Origin: Variovorax sp. dw_308
GTDB lineage: Bacteria; Pseudomonadota; Gammaproteobacteria; Burkholderiales; Burkholderiaceae_C
NCBI RefSeq assembly: GCF_019207085.1
Contig: NZ_JAATOM010000003.1
Coordinates: forward strand, 496,001-560,000
Length of the DNA stretch: 64,000 nucleotides
Direction of reading: 5' to 3'
Shown here: piece by piece, positions 28,430-36,545 of the stretch
How positions within the stretch are numbered: the first letter of the stretch is position 1
Layout of the letters: every line of letters begins with the position of its first letter
Notes under the pieces: model-generated
Databases searched by the model: none
Seen by the model: only the letters and a program-made list of their open reading frames with translations
Told to the model about the DNA's origin: nothing
Position numbers and translations under genes: made by a program

Positions 28430-29407
28430 ATGGAAATCTTCGACTACGACAACATCCTCCTGCTCCCGCGCAAGTGCCGCGTGGAAAGCCGTTCCGAGTG
28501 CGACGCCAGCGTCGAACTGGGCGGCCGCAGCTTCCGCATTCCGGTCGTACCCGCCAACATGAAGACGGTGGTCGACGAGACCATCTGCCTCTGGCTCGCG
28601 CAAAACGGCTACTTCTACGTGATGCACCGCTTCGACCTCGACAACGTCAAGTTCGTCGAGGACATGCAGGGCAAGGGCGTGTTCGCCTCGATCTCGCTCG
28701 GCGTGAAGAAGGCCGACTACGAGACGGTCGACAAGTTCGTCGCCAAGGGCCTGGTGCCCGAATACATCACCATCGACATCGCGCACGGCCATGCCGACAG
28801 CGTGAAGAACATGATCGGCTACCTCAAGGAGAAGCTGCCGAAGTCCTTCGTCATCGCCGGCAACGTCGGCACGCCTGAAGCCGTGATCGACCTGGAAAAC
28901 TGGGGCGCCGACGCGACCAAGGTCGGCATCGGCCCGGGCAAGGTCTGCATCACCAAGCTCAAGACCGGCTTCGGCACCGGCGGCTGGCAACTCAGCGCGC
29001 TGAAGTGGTGCGCCCGTGTCGCCACCAAGCCGATCATTGCCGACGGCGGCATCCGCGACCACGGCGACATTGCCAAGAGCATCCGCTTCGGTGCGTCGAT
29101 GGTGATGATCGGCTCGCTGTTCGCGGGCCATGAGGAATCGCCTGGCAAGACGGTCGAGGTGGACGGCGTGCTGTTCAAGGAATACTACGGCTCGGCCAGC
29201 GACTTCAACAAGGGCGAGTACAAGCACGTCGAAGGCAAGCGCATCCTCGAGCCGATCAAGGGCAAGCTGGCCAACACGCTGGTCGAGATGGAGCAGGACG
29301 TGCAAAGCTCCATCAGCTACGCCGGCGGCAAGAAGTTGATGGACATCCGCAAGGTCAACTACGTCACCCTGGGCGGCGACAACGCCGGCGAACACCTGCT
29401 CATGTAG
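28430..29407 (+). CDS. guaC: GMP reductase
   Basis: Converts GMP to IMP with NADPH and ammonia release, returning guanine nucleotides to the IMP pool. It has 325 residues, matching the shorter GuaC class. The TIM-barrel IMPDH/GMPR family is clear from the catalytic loop [12 protein letters not shown], with the active cysteine, then [17 protein letters not shown] and [13 protein letters not shown]. No CBS domains are present, which separates it from IMP dehydrogenase. The ATG at 28430 has an AAGGAG ribosome-binding site. The 5' leader contains an intrinsic terminator. The 3' end overlaps the convergent hydrolase gene by 8 bp. Confidence 0.94.
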   Translation: MEIFDYDNILLLPRKCRVESRSECDASVELGGRSFRIPVVPANMKTVVDETICLWLAQNGYFYVMHRFDLDNVKFVEDMQGKGVFASISLGVKKADYETVDKFVAKGLVPEYITIDIAHGHADSVKNMIGYLKEKLPKSFVIAGNVGTPEAVIDLENWGADATKVGIGPGKVCITKLKTGFGTGGWQLSALKWCARVATKPIIADGGIRDHGDIAKSIRFGASMVMIGSLFAGHEESPGKTVEVDGVLFKEYYGSASDFNKGEYKHVEGKRILEPIKGKLANTLVEMEQDVQSSISYAGGKKLMDIRKVNYVTLGGDNAGEHLLM

Positions 29408-30266
29408 CCGAAAGCAGCTCCATCGCGAGCCGATGGAGCCTGTGGCCCGGCTCGGCCAGCGCATCGACGATGCTGAAGTGGTCGAGCCCGGATAACACCT
29501 CGCACACCGGCACGGCGTGCGAGCCCCAGGCCTCGCGGATCAGCATGTTGTGGCGCAGGAATTCCTCGCTCTCGCTGCCGCCGACCACGCTGTAGAGCTG
29601 GCCGATCGCAGGTGCCTGCCACAAGGCGGGACTGGCGCGGCGGACGTCTTCTTCGGTCAGGCGCAGTGCGCCCTGCAACGAGGGCGTGTGCATCAGCGGT
29701 CGCAGGTCATACAGCCCCGACAAGGACAGCGCATTGCGCACCGTGCCGGGCGGCAGCCCGAGCGCATCCCAATGGCAGGCCAGCAACATCGCCGCCAGAT
29801 GCCCGCCGGCCGAGTGACCGGCGACCGTGATGCGTGCCGGATCGCCGCCGAACTGCGCGATGTGCCGTGAAGTCCAGGCGAGCGCCTTGACCATCTGCAA
29901 CGCGATGTCGGGAATGGTGAGGGGCTGTTCGACGGTGCCGGGGCAAAGGGCGTAGTTGGTCACGACCACGCAGGCGCCGCGCTTGGTGAACGCCGGCGCA
30001 ATGAACGAGTGGTCGCTCTTGTCGAGCGAACGCCAGTAGCCGCCGTGGATGAAAACCATCACCGGGGCGCCCTTCTTGGCGGCACGGAACACATCGAGCG
30101 TCTCGTTCACGCCGCTGCCGTAGGCCAGGTCGATACCGTCCGGTTGCGCAGCCCGCACGCTCGCCGATTTTTCCGCCCACTGGGCGAAATACGCGGGGTG
30201 TTCGGGCACGCGCGCCCGGTTGTTGTACATGCGGTCGAGCCAGTCCGGATCGTCGTACGGCACCAT
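29400..30266 (-). CDS. alpha/beta hydrolase, kynurenine formamidase/esterase-like
   Basis: Cytoplasmic hydrolase of 288 residues. The oxyanion-hole motif HGGYWRS is near residue 75, the nucleophile elbow GHSAGGH near 149-155, and a catalytic His is in LDHFSIVD near the end, with an acidic residue between. The HGGYW form is typical of arylformamidase-like and BD-FAE-type carboxylesterases. No tryptophan-degradation gene is adjacent, so kynurenine formamidase activity is only a possibility. It ends over guaC and starts just upstream of the tRNA-Ala promoter region, pointing away from it. Confidence 0.85.
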   Translation of the reverse strand: MVPYDDPDWLDRMYNNRARVPEHPAYFAQWAEKSASVRAAQPDGIDLAYGSGVNETLDVFRAAKKGAPVMVFIHGGYWRSLDKSDHSFIAPAFTKRGACVVVTNYALCPGTVEQPLTIPDIALQMVKALAWTSRHIAQFGGDPARITVAGHSAGGHLAAMLLACHWDALGLPPGTVRNALSLSGLYDLRPLMHTPSLQGALRLTEEDVRRASPALWQAPAIGQLYSVVGGSESEEFLRHNMLIREAWGSHAVPVCEVLSGLDHFSIVDALAEPGHRLHRLAMELLSAT

Positions 30267-30334
30267 GCGTCATTCCTTGTGCGAGCAGTGAGGACATGAT
30301 CTTTGCACGCGCGCAAACTTCCCGTGAATCGCGC

Positions 30335-30340
30335 TACACT
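30335..30340 (+). promoter_or_regulatory. -10 box of tRNA-Ala
   Basis: TACACT ends 11 bases before the first base of the tRNA, the distance expected if transcription starts a few bases upstream of the mature 5' end. No clear -35 element. Confidence 0.5.
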
Positions 30341-30351
30341 CGCACCGCGTT

Positions 30352-30437
<86 letters not shown>

Positions 30438-30541
30438 TGTCCTACGGAAGCACGTTCTGCCATCGGCAGGACGACCGTGGGACACGCCGATGGCACCCAT
30501 CGGCAAACGGACCGGCCACACCGGCCGCACGTCAATCCAGG

Positions 30542-31504
30542 TCAACTCGCAGTCCTCGCCTTCCTGCCCGATCGCTGCGACGTCAACTTTGCGGTTGCAC
30601 CCAGCGCACCCTCCACCTCCTCTCGCAGGAAGGCTGTAAAGCCCCGCACCAGCGGCCGGATCATGTGGCGATGCGGCAGGACCGCGTAGATCGTCTTGGC
30701 GCGGAGGGGATGTTGCGGCAGCACCTCGACAAGCGTGCGCTTCGCCAGGCCTTCCGCGACATGAAAGCGATAGAAGTTGCCGATGCCCGCACCCGCAATG
30801 CACGCGCTCCTTAGCGCGTCGCCGTTGTCCGACAGAAGCACTGCGTTTGGCCGCATCGACTGCCACTCCTTGCCGGATCGCAAGTGCCACGTCTCGGCCA
30901 CCTCAGAAAAGCGTGGACACAAGCAGCGGTGTTGTTCAAGGTCGGCCAATGACAGCGGCGTGCCATGCGCTTTCAGGTATGCCGGCGACGCACACAGCAC
31001 TTGAGGGCCTTCGGCGAGGACGACTTGCGCCTGCTTCGTAGGCAGTTCATCCCCGATGAAGATGGCGAGATCCACCCGCTCGCGGACCAGGTCGGGAACA
31101 TCGCTGCTCACGACAAGGTCCACCGTGGCGCCGGGATGTTGCTCAAGGAACCTGGGCAATCCGGGCGCCAGCACAGCGGAGGCAAAAGACGGCGGCGCGG
31201 TCACGCGCAAGTGACCTCCGGCTGCCTGCTCGCCAGCGATGCCGGCGACCGCGCCCTCGAGCTGTTCGAGGATGTCCACGCACCGCGCATAGAACGCCTC
31301 GCCAGCGTCGGTGACGCTGATGCGCCGCGTTGTCCGGTGGACCAGTGCTGCGCCCGTTGCACGCTCAAGAAGCTGCAGATGCTTGGTGACCGACGACGGC
31401 GCCATGCGCAGCTGACGAGCGGCAGTCGAGAAGCTGTTCGCATTCACGACCGCAACGAAGCATCGCAGCGAGAGCACGCTCGCCTGATTCAGGAAGTCGG
31501 GCAT
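30542..31504 (-). CDS. LysR-family transcriptional regulator
   Basis: DNA-binding regulator of 320 residues. The N-terminal winged helix-turn-helix (about 8-65) has SFSTAARQLRMAPSSVTKHLQLLERATGAALVHRTTR. The substrate-binding domain (about 95-300) senses a small effector, unknown here. It is divergent from the deacetylase-cupin-NIPSNAP-FAH-Bug cluster across 173 bp, the usual arrangement for a regulator and its target operon. The C-terminal tail (TAKLTSQRSGRKART) is basic and poorly conserved. It lies just inside the tRNA-Ala boundary of the putative island. Confidence 0.9.
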   Translation of the reverse strand: MPDFLNQASVLSLRCFVAVVNANSFSTAARQLRMAPSSVTKHLQLLERATGAALVHRTTRRISVTDAGEAFYARCVDILEQLEGAVAGIAGEQAAGGHLRVTAPPSFASAVLAPGLPRFLEQHPGATVDLVVSSDVPDLVRERVDLAIFIGDELPTKQAQVVLAEGPQVLCASPAYLKAHGTPLSLADLEQHRCLCPRFSEVAETWHLRSGKEWQSMRPNAVLLSDNGDALRSACIAGAGIGNFYRFHVAEGLAKRTLVEVLPQHPLRAKTIYAVLPHRHMIRPLVRGFTAFLREEVEGALGATAKLTSQRSGRKARTAS

Positions 31505-31573
31505 GGTGTGGCATTCCTCTCGTTCTGGAAAAAGTATCTTCTTTAGTTTCCGTATTGTGCATAAATGCCCGAC

Positions 31574-31588
31574 TGTTGATCATCAGCA
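31574..31588. promoter_or_regulatory. candidate LysR-type operator
   Basis: TGTTGAT-C-ATCAGCA is a near-perfect dyad (7-base arms, one mismatch) in the gap between the LysR gene and the first catabolic-type gene, 70 bp from the regulator start and about 90 bp from the divergent start. Size, symmetry and position fit a LysR-type site. Found by eye. Confidence 0.4.
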
Positions 31589-31677
31589 CCAGGTTCAACA
31601 ACAGTTCTGGAGACACAGGTGGCAAGACCCCCCGAAGCATGTGACCCGGTCGACCAGCGGACGGCAACGGAGCGCCA

Positions 31678-32355
31678 ATGAGCCGGCCGATCACGCTCAC
31701 CTTCGACAACGGGCCGACCACAGCGGTCACGCCTCACGTCCTCGATGTGCTGGCACGCTACGGCATCCGGACAACCTTCTTCGTGCTCGGCCAGAACCTG
31801 ATGTCCAGGGAAACCATGGCGCTGGCGCAACGAGCTGCTGAACAAGGCCACTGGATCGGCAATCACACGTACACCCACGATGTACCTCTTGGCGAGACGA
31901 CCGACCCCGACGCGCCCCTCAAGGAAATCGGCCGCACCCAAGACCTGATCGGTCGCCTTGCCCACCCCGACAGGCTGTTCCGCCCGTTCGGCGGCGGCGG
32001 CGTGCTTGGAACGCATTTGCTCAGTCCGGAAGCATTCGAGCTTCTGAAGACGAATCGCTACACGTGCGTGTTCTGGAATTCCATCCCACGCGATTGGGAA
32101 GACCCGGACGGCTGGGTCGAAACGGCTCTTGCGCAAGCGCGCCGACTGGAATGGGCGCTCACGGTTTTGCACGACTACGAGACCGGCGCGATGCGAAACC
32201 TCGAGGCCTATCTTGACAAGGCCCTCGCGGAAGGATTCACCTTCCGGCAGGAGTTTCCGCCTGACTGCGTACCGATGGTGCGCGGCCGCTCGGTGCTTCC
32301 AATGGAAGCGTTCATTGCCGCTTCCAGAACGACCCTTTCCCCACAGGAGACATAG
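31678..32355 (+). CDS. polysaccharide deacetylase-family (NodB fold) protein
   Basis: Protein of 225 residues with a NodB homology domain. Motif 1 is TFDNGP (residues 8-13), where the usual TFDDGP metal-binding Asp is replaced by Asn11. Motif 2 is intact as HTYTH (His63, His67). The loss of one metal ligand resembles non-peptidoglycan members of the family such as allantoinase-like enzymes, so the substrate may be a small amide rather than a polysaccharide. No signal peptide, hence cytoplasmic. It is the first gene of the cluster facing the LysR gene. Confidence 0.82.
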   Translation: MSRPITLTFDNGPTTAVTPHVLDVLARYGIRTTFFVLGQNLMSRETMALAQRAAEQGHWIGNHTYTHDVPLGETTDPDAPLKEIGRTQDLIGRLAHPDRLFRPFGGGGVLGTHLLSPEAFELLKTNRYTCVFWNSIPRDWEDPDGWVETALAQARRLEWALTVLHDYETGAMRNLEAYLDKALAEGFTFRQEFPPDCVPMVRGRSVLPMEAFIAASRTTLSPQET

Positions 32356-32356
32356 C

Positions 32357-32821
32357 ATGCAAGCAGAGCACTTCAAGAGCGGCGGACTCATCGTCACGCC
32401 AGAGGAAGCGACCGCGATCAAGCCATTCGGACTCGACATGCAGGTGCTGCTCAGCAGCGAAGACACCGGCGGGACGATCTCCGTGATCATGGCGTGCCAC
32501 AGGCCGGGCGAAGGACCGCCGGACCATCTGCACTTCACGCAGGAGGAGTGCTTCTTCATCGTGGAAGGCACCTACGAACTGACGGTAGGCGACGTCACGC
32601 GCACCGTGGGTCCGGGCAGCATCGTCTACCTGCCGCGAGGTGTCGTGCACCGCTTCAAGAACGCGGGCACCACCACGGCCCGCATGCTCGACTGGAGCGT
32701 ACCGGGCGGACAGGACCGCTACTTCAAGGAGATCTCGGCGCTTGCCGGGCCAGGCTTCTCCGGCGAGAAGGTGGCGGAGATCAGCAAGAGGCACGACACC
32801 AACTTCCCCGCGCCGCACTGA
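32357..32821 (+). CDS. cupin-domain protein
   Basis: Single-domain cupin of 154 residues. Metal ligands fit the canonical pattern: His57-x-His59 and Glu63 in PDHLHFTQEECFF, and His98 in GVVHRFKN. Cupins of this type act as dioxygenases, isomerases or ligand-binding proteins. The role is likely in the same catabolic pathway as its neighbours. The ATG at 32357 starts one base after the deacetylase stop, showing translational coupling. Function beyond the fold is not assignable. Confidence 0.85.
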   Translation: MQAEHFKSGGLIVTPEEATAIKPFGLDMQVLLSSEDTGGTISVIMACHRPGEGPPDHLHFTQEECFFIVEGTYELTVGDVTRTVGPGSIVYLPRGVVHRFKNAGTTTARMLDWSVPGGQDRYFKEISALAGPGFSGEKVAEISKRHDTNFPAPH

Positions 32822-32901
32822 GCAACCCCGCGTTTGCCCGGCATCCGGTACAGGCATTCCTGCCCCGGCTGGGCAGGCGCACGTCCAAAAAGGAGACCGC
32901 C

Positions 32902-33219
32902 ATGATCGTTGAGCAACGGACCTACCGCGTCAAGGCCGGCACTGTCCGCGACTACCTGCGCACCTATGAGCACGAAGGCGGCCTTGGGTTGCAGCGAAAG
33001 TATCTCGGCCGACTCGTCGGCTACTTCAACACGGAGATCGGCCCCTTGAACGAGATCGTTCATCTCTGGGCCTACGACGACCTGAACGACCGCGAGCAGC
33101 GCCGTGCGGCCTTGTCTGCAGATCCGAAGTGGCAGGAATACGCGCCAAGGATCTTCCAGTACATCGAGACGCAGGAAACCAGGATTCTCAAACCGGCGCC
33201 ATTCAGCCCGACCTACTAA
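32902..33219 (+). CDS. NIPSNAP-family protein
   Basis: Small protein of 105 residues with the NIPSNAP ferredoxin-like fold: IVEQRTYRVKAGTVRDYLRTYEHEG at the start, YFNTEIGPLNEIVHLWAYDD in the middle, and DPKWQEYAPRIFQYI after it. In bacteria this family is common in catabolic clusters with no fixed enzymatic role; some act as small-substrate monooxygenase- or isomerase-like proteins. A strong AAAAAGGAGA ribosome-binding site supports the ATG at 32902. It sits between the cupin and FAH genes. Confidence 0.87.
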   Translation: MIVEQRTYRVKAGTVRDYLRTYEHEGGLGLQRKYLGRLVGYFNTEIGPLNEIVHLWAYDDLNDREQRRAALSADPKWQEYAPRIFQYIETQETRILKPAPFSPTY

Positions 33220-33246
33220 ACACCTCTTGTCCCACCGGAAATAACC

Positions 33247-34125
33247 ATGCGATTTGTGACCTACACGACCCAGGCTGCGAAGTCCCCGCGCCTTGCGCTC
33301 CGTACTGCCTCGGGCCTGCGCGCCCTGAGCGAAAGCCAAGCCCATCGCCACCCCCAGGATCTGAAAGCGTTGATCGAGCAAGGCCCCGCAGCCATGCGCG
33401 CAGCGGCGATCGCCATCGAGCAAGAGGGTCAGCCGCTGGACGAAGCGGGCATCGAGTACCTTCCGCCCGTACCGAGCCCCACGAAGATCATCTGCGTCGG
33501 CCTGAACTACCTGGACCACACCAAGGAAAGCAAGTTCGAACAGCCGTCGTACCCGACGCTGTTCCTGCGCGTGGCGTCGAGCTTCGTGGGCCACGACGAG
33601 CCCATCGAGCGACCGCAGTGCTCGCAGCAATTCGACTATGAAGGGGAACTCGTCGCCTTCATCGGCAAGGGCGGCAGGCACATCGACAAGGCGTCTGCGC
33701 TGGACCATGTCGCGGGCTACTCCGTGTCCAACGAAGGCTCCGTGCGGGACTACCAGTTCAAGTCTCCGCAATGGACGATCGGCAAGAACTTCGACCGCTC
33801 GGGATCGATCGGACCGGAGTTCGTCTCGGCTGACGAGCTTCCCGCAGGTGGCGCCGGCCTGAAGATCGAGACGCGTGTGAACGGCGAGACGGTGCAGTCC
33901 GCCAACACATCGGAGATGGTCTTCGACACGGCAACAGTCGTCTCTCTCGTCAGCGAGGCGATGGCACTGGAACCCGGCGATGTCATCGTGATGGGCACAC
34001 CCTCCGGCGTCGGGCTTGCCAGGACGCCCCAGCTCTTCCTGTTCGACGGCGACGTGGTTGAGGTGGAGGTCGAGAGTGTCGGGTTGCTGCGCAACCGCGT
34101 CATTGACGAGGTGAAGCAAAGGTGA
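33247..34125 (+). CDS. fumarylacetoacetate hydrolase-family protein
   Basis: Enzyme of 292 residues that would split a C-C bond of a diketo acid, or hydrate or decarboxylate it, using a divalent metal. The FAH core starts near residue 70 (PTKIICVGLNYLDH). Metal ligands Glu132 and Glu134 lie in YEGELVAFIGK, and conserved NEGSVRDYQ, GKNFDRSGSIGPE and MGTPSGVG motifs follow. Such enzymes often finish ring-cleavage pathways (fumarylpyruvate, acylpyruvate or 2-hydroxymuconate branches). No ring-cleaving dioxygenase is obvious in the cluster except possibly the cupin. Confidence 0.88.
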   Translation: MRFVTYTTQAAKSPRLALRTASGLRALSESQAHRHPQDLKALIEQGPAAMRAAAIAIEQEGQPLDEAGIEYLPPVPSPTKIICVGLNYLDHTKESKFEQPSYPTLFLRVASSFVGHDEPIERPQCSQQFDYEGELVAFIGKGGRHIDKASALDHVAGYSVSNEGSVRDYQFKSPQWTIGKNFDRSGSIGPEFVSADELPAGGAGLKIETRVNGETVQSANTSEMVFDTATVVSLVSEAMALEPGDVIVMGTPSGVGLARTPQLFLFDGDVVEVEVESVGLLRNRVIDEVKQR

Positions 34126-34307
34126 CTGCGCCGCTTCGCGTCAACGTCCTCGTGGGCGGCCGATCCGTCCAGGTGAAGCCTGCGCCGCGCATTGCCAGGG
34201 CACGGACAACGACGGTGCCCAGCTCCTTGCGGAACGCTGCGAGGCATTCGACAAGGGGATCCGCCCGTTCCACTCGCAACTCGATAGAAGCCCACAAAGG
34301 AGACAAG
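34126..34307. other. 182-bp gap between the FAH and Bug genes
   Basis: No recognised gene. Several short open frames exist on both strands, including a minus-strand peptide with a plausible helical stretch, but none matches a family I know. It may hold remnants of a lost gene; the AAAGGAGA ribosome-binding site of the next gene is at its right end. Confidence 0.4.
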
Positions 34308-35282
34308 ATGACCACCGCTTCCCTCATTCGCAAACTTCTCACCGCTACCTCGGTGGCAGCCGCCTGCGCAGGCGCATCGGCACAGGCGACGTGGCCGACC
34401 AAACCCATCAAGATCGTCATTGGCCTGCCTGCCGGACTGGCCGCGGACGTCATTGCACGCATGTACGGCGAAAAGCTCTCCAAGGCCCTCGGACAGCCGA
34501 TCGTCGTCGACAACAGGCCAGGAGCGACCGGCAACATCGCGCAAGACGCGGTGGCCAAGGCGCCCGCGGATGGCTACACGCTGCTCTACGCCGTTTCAAA
34601 TTCGTTTGTCAGCAACCCCTATGCCTTCAGCAAACTCCCGTTCGACGTCAACAAGGACTTCGTTCCCGTGGCCCAGACGGTACGCAATGGCCTCTACCTC
34701 GTGGTCAACAAGGACTTCCCTGCCAAGACCTTGCCCGAGGCGATGAAGCTGGCTCGCGCCGCCCCCGGAAAGTACAGCTACGCATCCTATGGGTTGGGAG
34801 GCTTTCCGCATCTGGTCATGGAATTTGTGCTCAACCAGGAAAAGGTGGACATGGTCCACGCTCCCTACAAAGGCGGGGCGCTGACGGATGTCGTCGGCGG
34901 CGTGGTGCCCATGGTGTGGGAACCTGCTGCGAACGCGATTCCCTTCATGAAGGAAGGGCGCGTGCGGGCCTTGGCCGTCTGGGGCTATGGCAAACGCAAC
35001 GCTGCAACGCCCGACGTCCCGAACATCGCCGAGCTCGTCCCCGGCGCCGACGTCGCGAGCTTCCAAGGGTTCTGGGCACCCGCCGGGACGCCAAGAGACA
35101 TCGTCATGCGACTGAACCAGGAAGTCTCCAAGTCGAGCCGCGATCCCGAACTGATCGAGAAGCTGAAACTGGCCTACGCCGAACCTGTCACGTCCACACC
35201 GGATGAGATGGCTGCGGAGGTCAAGAAGGAGTCCATTCGCTGGAGCCAGTTGATCAAGGAAAAGAACATACGTCTCGATTGA
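34308..35282 (+). CDS. Bug-family tripartite tricarboxylate transporter receptor
   Basis: Periplasmic solute-binding protein of 324 residues. The signal peptide covers about residues 1-25 (GASAQA). The mature protein begins with the Bug hallmark WPTKPIKIVIGLPAG, then IVVDNRPGATGNIAQDAVAKAPADGYTLL split by the first lobe, and the second-lobe HAPYKGGALTDVVGG. Bug proteins are greatly expanded in Burkholderiales and bind small carboxylates or related ligands. The membrane subunits TctA/TctB are not in the window. Its position after the FAH gene suggests it captures the pathway substrate. The start ATG has an AAAGGAGA site. Confidence 0.9.
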   Translation: MTTASLIRKLLTATSVAAACAGASAQATWPTKPIKIVIGLPAGLAADVIARMYGEKLSKALGQPIVVDNRPGATGNIAQDAVAKAPADGYTLLYAVSNSFVSNPYAFSKLPFDVNKDFVPVAQTVRNGLYLVVNKDFPAKTLPEAMKLARAAPGKYSYASYGLGGFPHLVMEFVLNQEKVDMVHAPYKGGALTDVVGGVVPMVWEPAANAIPFMKEGRVRALAVWGYGKRNAATPDVPNIAELVPGADVASFQGFWAPAGTPRDIVMRLNQEVSKSSRDPELIEKLKLAYAEPVTSTPDEMAAEVKKESIRWSQLIKEKNIRLD

Positions 35283-35358
35283 TGCGCACGGTATCAAGGC
35301 TGACGCCTCGCACGCTCTTTTGTCAGGATCGTTGATCGACTGAACAAAAACAGGCGCA

Positions 35359-35417
35359 CGCCTTCGCAATCTGGAGGACGTGCGTTCGATCCTCATCTTC
35401 TCCTGCAACGAATCAAG
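35359..35417 (+). repeat. attR-like decayed copy of the tRNA-Ala 3' half
   Basis: Matches 30379-30437 without gaps: CTTCGCAAT, GGAGG, GTTCGATCCTCAT and CAACGAATC are shared, with about nine mismatches in 59. The 5' half of a tRNA is absent, and mismatches fall in the anticodon stem, so it cannot be a working tRNA. It lies between the Bug gene and the SDR gene. Confidence 0.75.
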
Positions 35418-35451
35418 AAGGCCTCGGCATCTGCCTGGGCCTTTGCTTCTG

Positions 35452-36159
35452 TCAGTCCAGCAGCAGGTGCTGCCCATGCAGCGCCGCCGCACCCGCCGAC
35501 GCAAGGTACGCGATGGTTTGCGCGGCGACTGCGGTGGACACCCAATCGGCAGGATTGGCGTCAGGCATCGCCTGCCGATTGGCCGGGGTGTCCAGGATCG
35601 TGGGCGCGATGCTATTGACGCGAATCCCGTGCGGCTTCAGTTCCACGGCCGACGCTTCCACCAGGCGCTGCAGCGCGCTCTTGGATGCCACATAGGCGGA
35701 CATCGCGGCCAGGCCACGCGAGGCGGACCCGGCAGAGACCGCGACCACGCAACCACTCTTGCGTTCGATCATGGCCGGCACGAAAGCCTGGCTCACCGCG
35801 ACGAAGGACCAGGCGTTGAGGTTCATCATCCGGTCCCAGCTCGCACGCTCCAGCGCCTGCACCGGCGCGCCCATCTCGAAGCCACCCGCCACGTGCACCA
35901 GGGTATCGACGTGCCGGAACGACTCTAGAACCTTCGCCGAAGTCTCATGCATCGATGGCGCAGAGGTCACGTCGCAGGCCATCAGCAAGTGCCGTGAATT
36001 GTCGAGTCCGGGAAAGGCATCGGCGAGCTTGTCGGCGTGGTGATCGAGCAAGGCAACGCGCGCACCCATGCTGAGGAACTGTTGTGCGACTGCGCGGCCA
36101 AGCGCGCCTGCGGCGCCGGTCAACACGACATGCGCGGGAGTGGAAGTAGGCTCGGTCAT
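35452..36159 (-). CDS. SDR-family NAD(P)-dependent oxidoreductase
   Basis: Classical short-chain dehydrogenase of 235 residues. The cofactor motif TGAAGALG is at 14-21, the structural motif VHVAGG near 88-93 (in place of NNAG), and the active site is Ser142 or Ser145 with Tyr156 and Lys160 (SAYVASK). It could reduce or oxidise many alcohols or ketones; the substrate is unknown. The ATG at 36159 starts the first beta strand with a normal leader; upstream in-frame codons are unrelated. It lies outside the right boundary of the putative island. Confidence 0.88.
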   Translation of the reverse strand: MTEPTSTPAHVVLTGAAGALGRAVAQQFLSMGARVALLDHHADKLADAFPGLDNSRHLLMACDVTSAPSMHETSAKVLESFRHVDTLVHVAGGFEMGAPVQALERASWDRMMNLNAWSFVAVSQAFVPAMIERKSGCVVAVSAGSASRGLAAMSAYVASKSALQRLVEASAVELKPHGIRVNSIAPTILDTPANRQAMPDANPADWVSTAVAAQTIAYLASAGAAALHGQHLLLD

Positions 36160-36315
36160 GGAGGCGTCCTTGAGGTGTAGCGGTGAAAGCGCGGGAAGGT
36201 GGGATGAGGCGCGCATCCTAGCGCCGCGCCCTGTCGCGACGAGGCAGGATGGATGCGCATGTCTGAAAGTTGCGAAGCGAGTCCGCGAGACACCGAACCT
36301 CTCCAAAAACCATGC

Positions 36316-36321
36316 TATACT
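36316..36321 (+). promoter_or_regulatory. -10 box upstream of tRNA-Lys
   Basis: TATACT, preceded by TGC, resembles an extended -10. It lies 92 bases before the mature tRNA, so the primary transcript would carry a leader of about 85 bases. A -35 is not obvious. Confidence 0.4.
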
Positions 36322-36413
36322 AGCGGGCTTGGATGAACAGGATGTTGTTCTTGAACCGGATGCCGGCAATAGACACTTCCCACCCAATCCTGATCACAGC
36401 AATGTGAACTCAG

Positions 36414-36489
36414 GGGCTCTTAGCTCAGTTGGTAGAGCAGCGGACTCTTAATCCGTAGGTCGAGTGTTCGAGTCACTCAGGGCCCACCA
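36414..36489 (+). tRNA. tRNA-Lys (anticodon CTT)
   Basis: A 76-nt cloverleaf with encoded CCA. The acceptor GGGCTCT pairs with AGGGCCC, the D arm is GCTC/GAGC, the anticodon stem GCGGA/TCCGT has loop CTCTTAA, giving anticodon CTT for AAG, and the T arm GAGTG/CACTC has loop TTCGAGT. A strong terminator follows 22 bases later. Confidence 0.96.
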
Positions 36490-36510
36490 CCAACACTCGC
36501 GTCAGCGTTG

Positions 36511-36545
36511 AAAAGCCTGCTATCTCATCGGTAGCAGGCTTTTTT
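36511..36545 (+). terminator. intrinsic terminator of tRNA-Lys
   Basis: AAAAGCCTGCTA and TAGCAGGCTTTT form a perfect 12-bp stem with a nine-base loop, ending in a run of six T. It ends the tRNA transcript and lies next to the IS remnant. Confidence 0.92.

Noticed and set aside
34100..34558. Minus-strand frame across the FAH-Bug gap as a broken regulator gene
   Set aside because: One short stretch looks helical but no family was recognised and most of the frame is a shadow of the Bug gene.
35351..35420. Second tRNA-Ala gene
   Set aside because: Only the 3' half matches; there is no acceptor 5' strand or D arm, and the anticodon stem does not pair. It is a duplicated fragment.
35418..35443. 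Terminator after the Bug gene
   Set aside because: AAGGCC and GGCCTT can pair, but the loop is long and no T-run follows on either strand.
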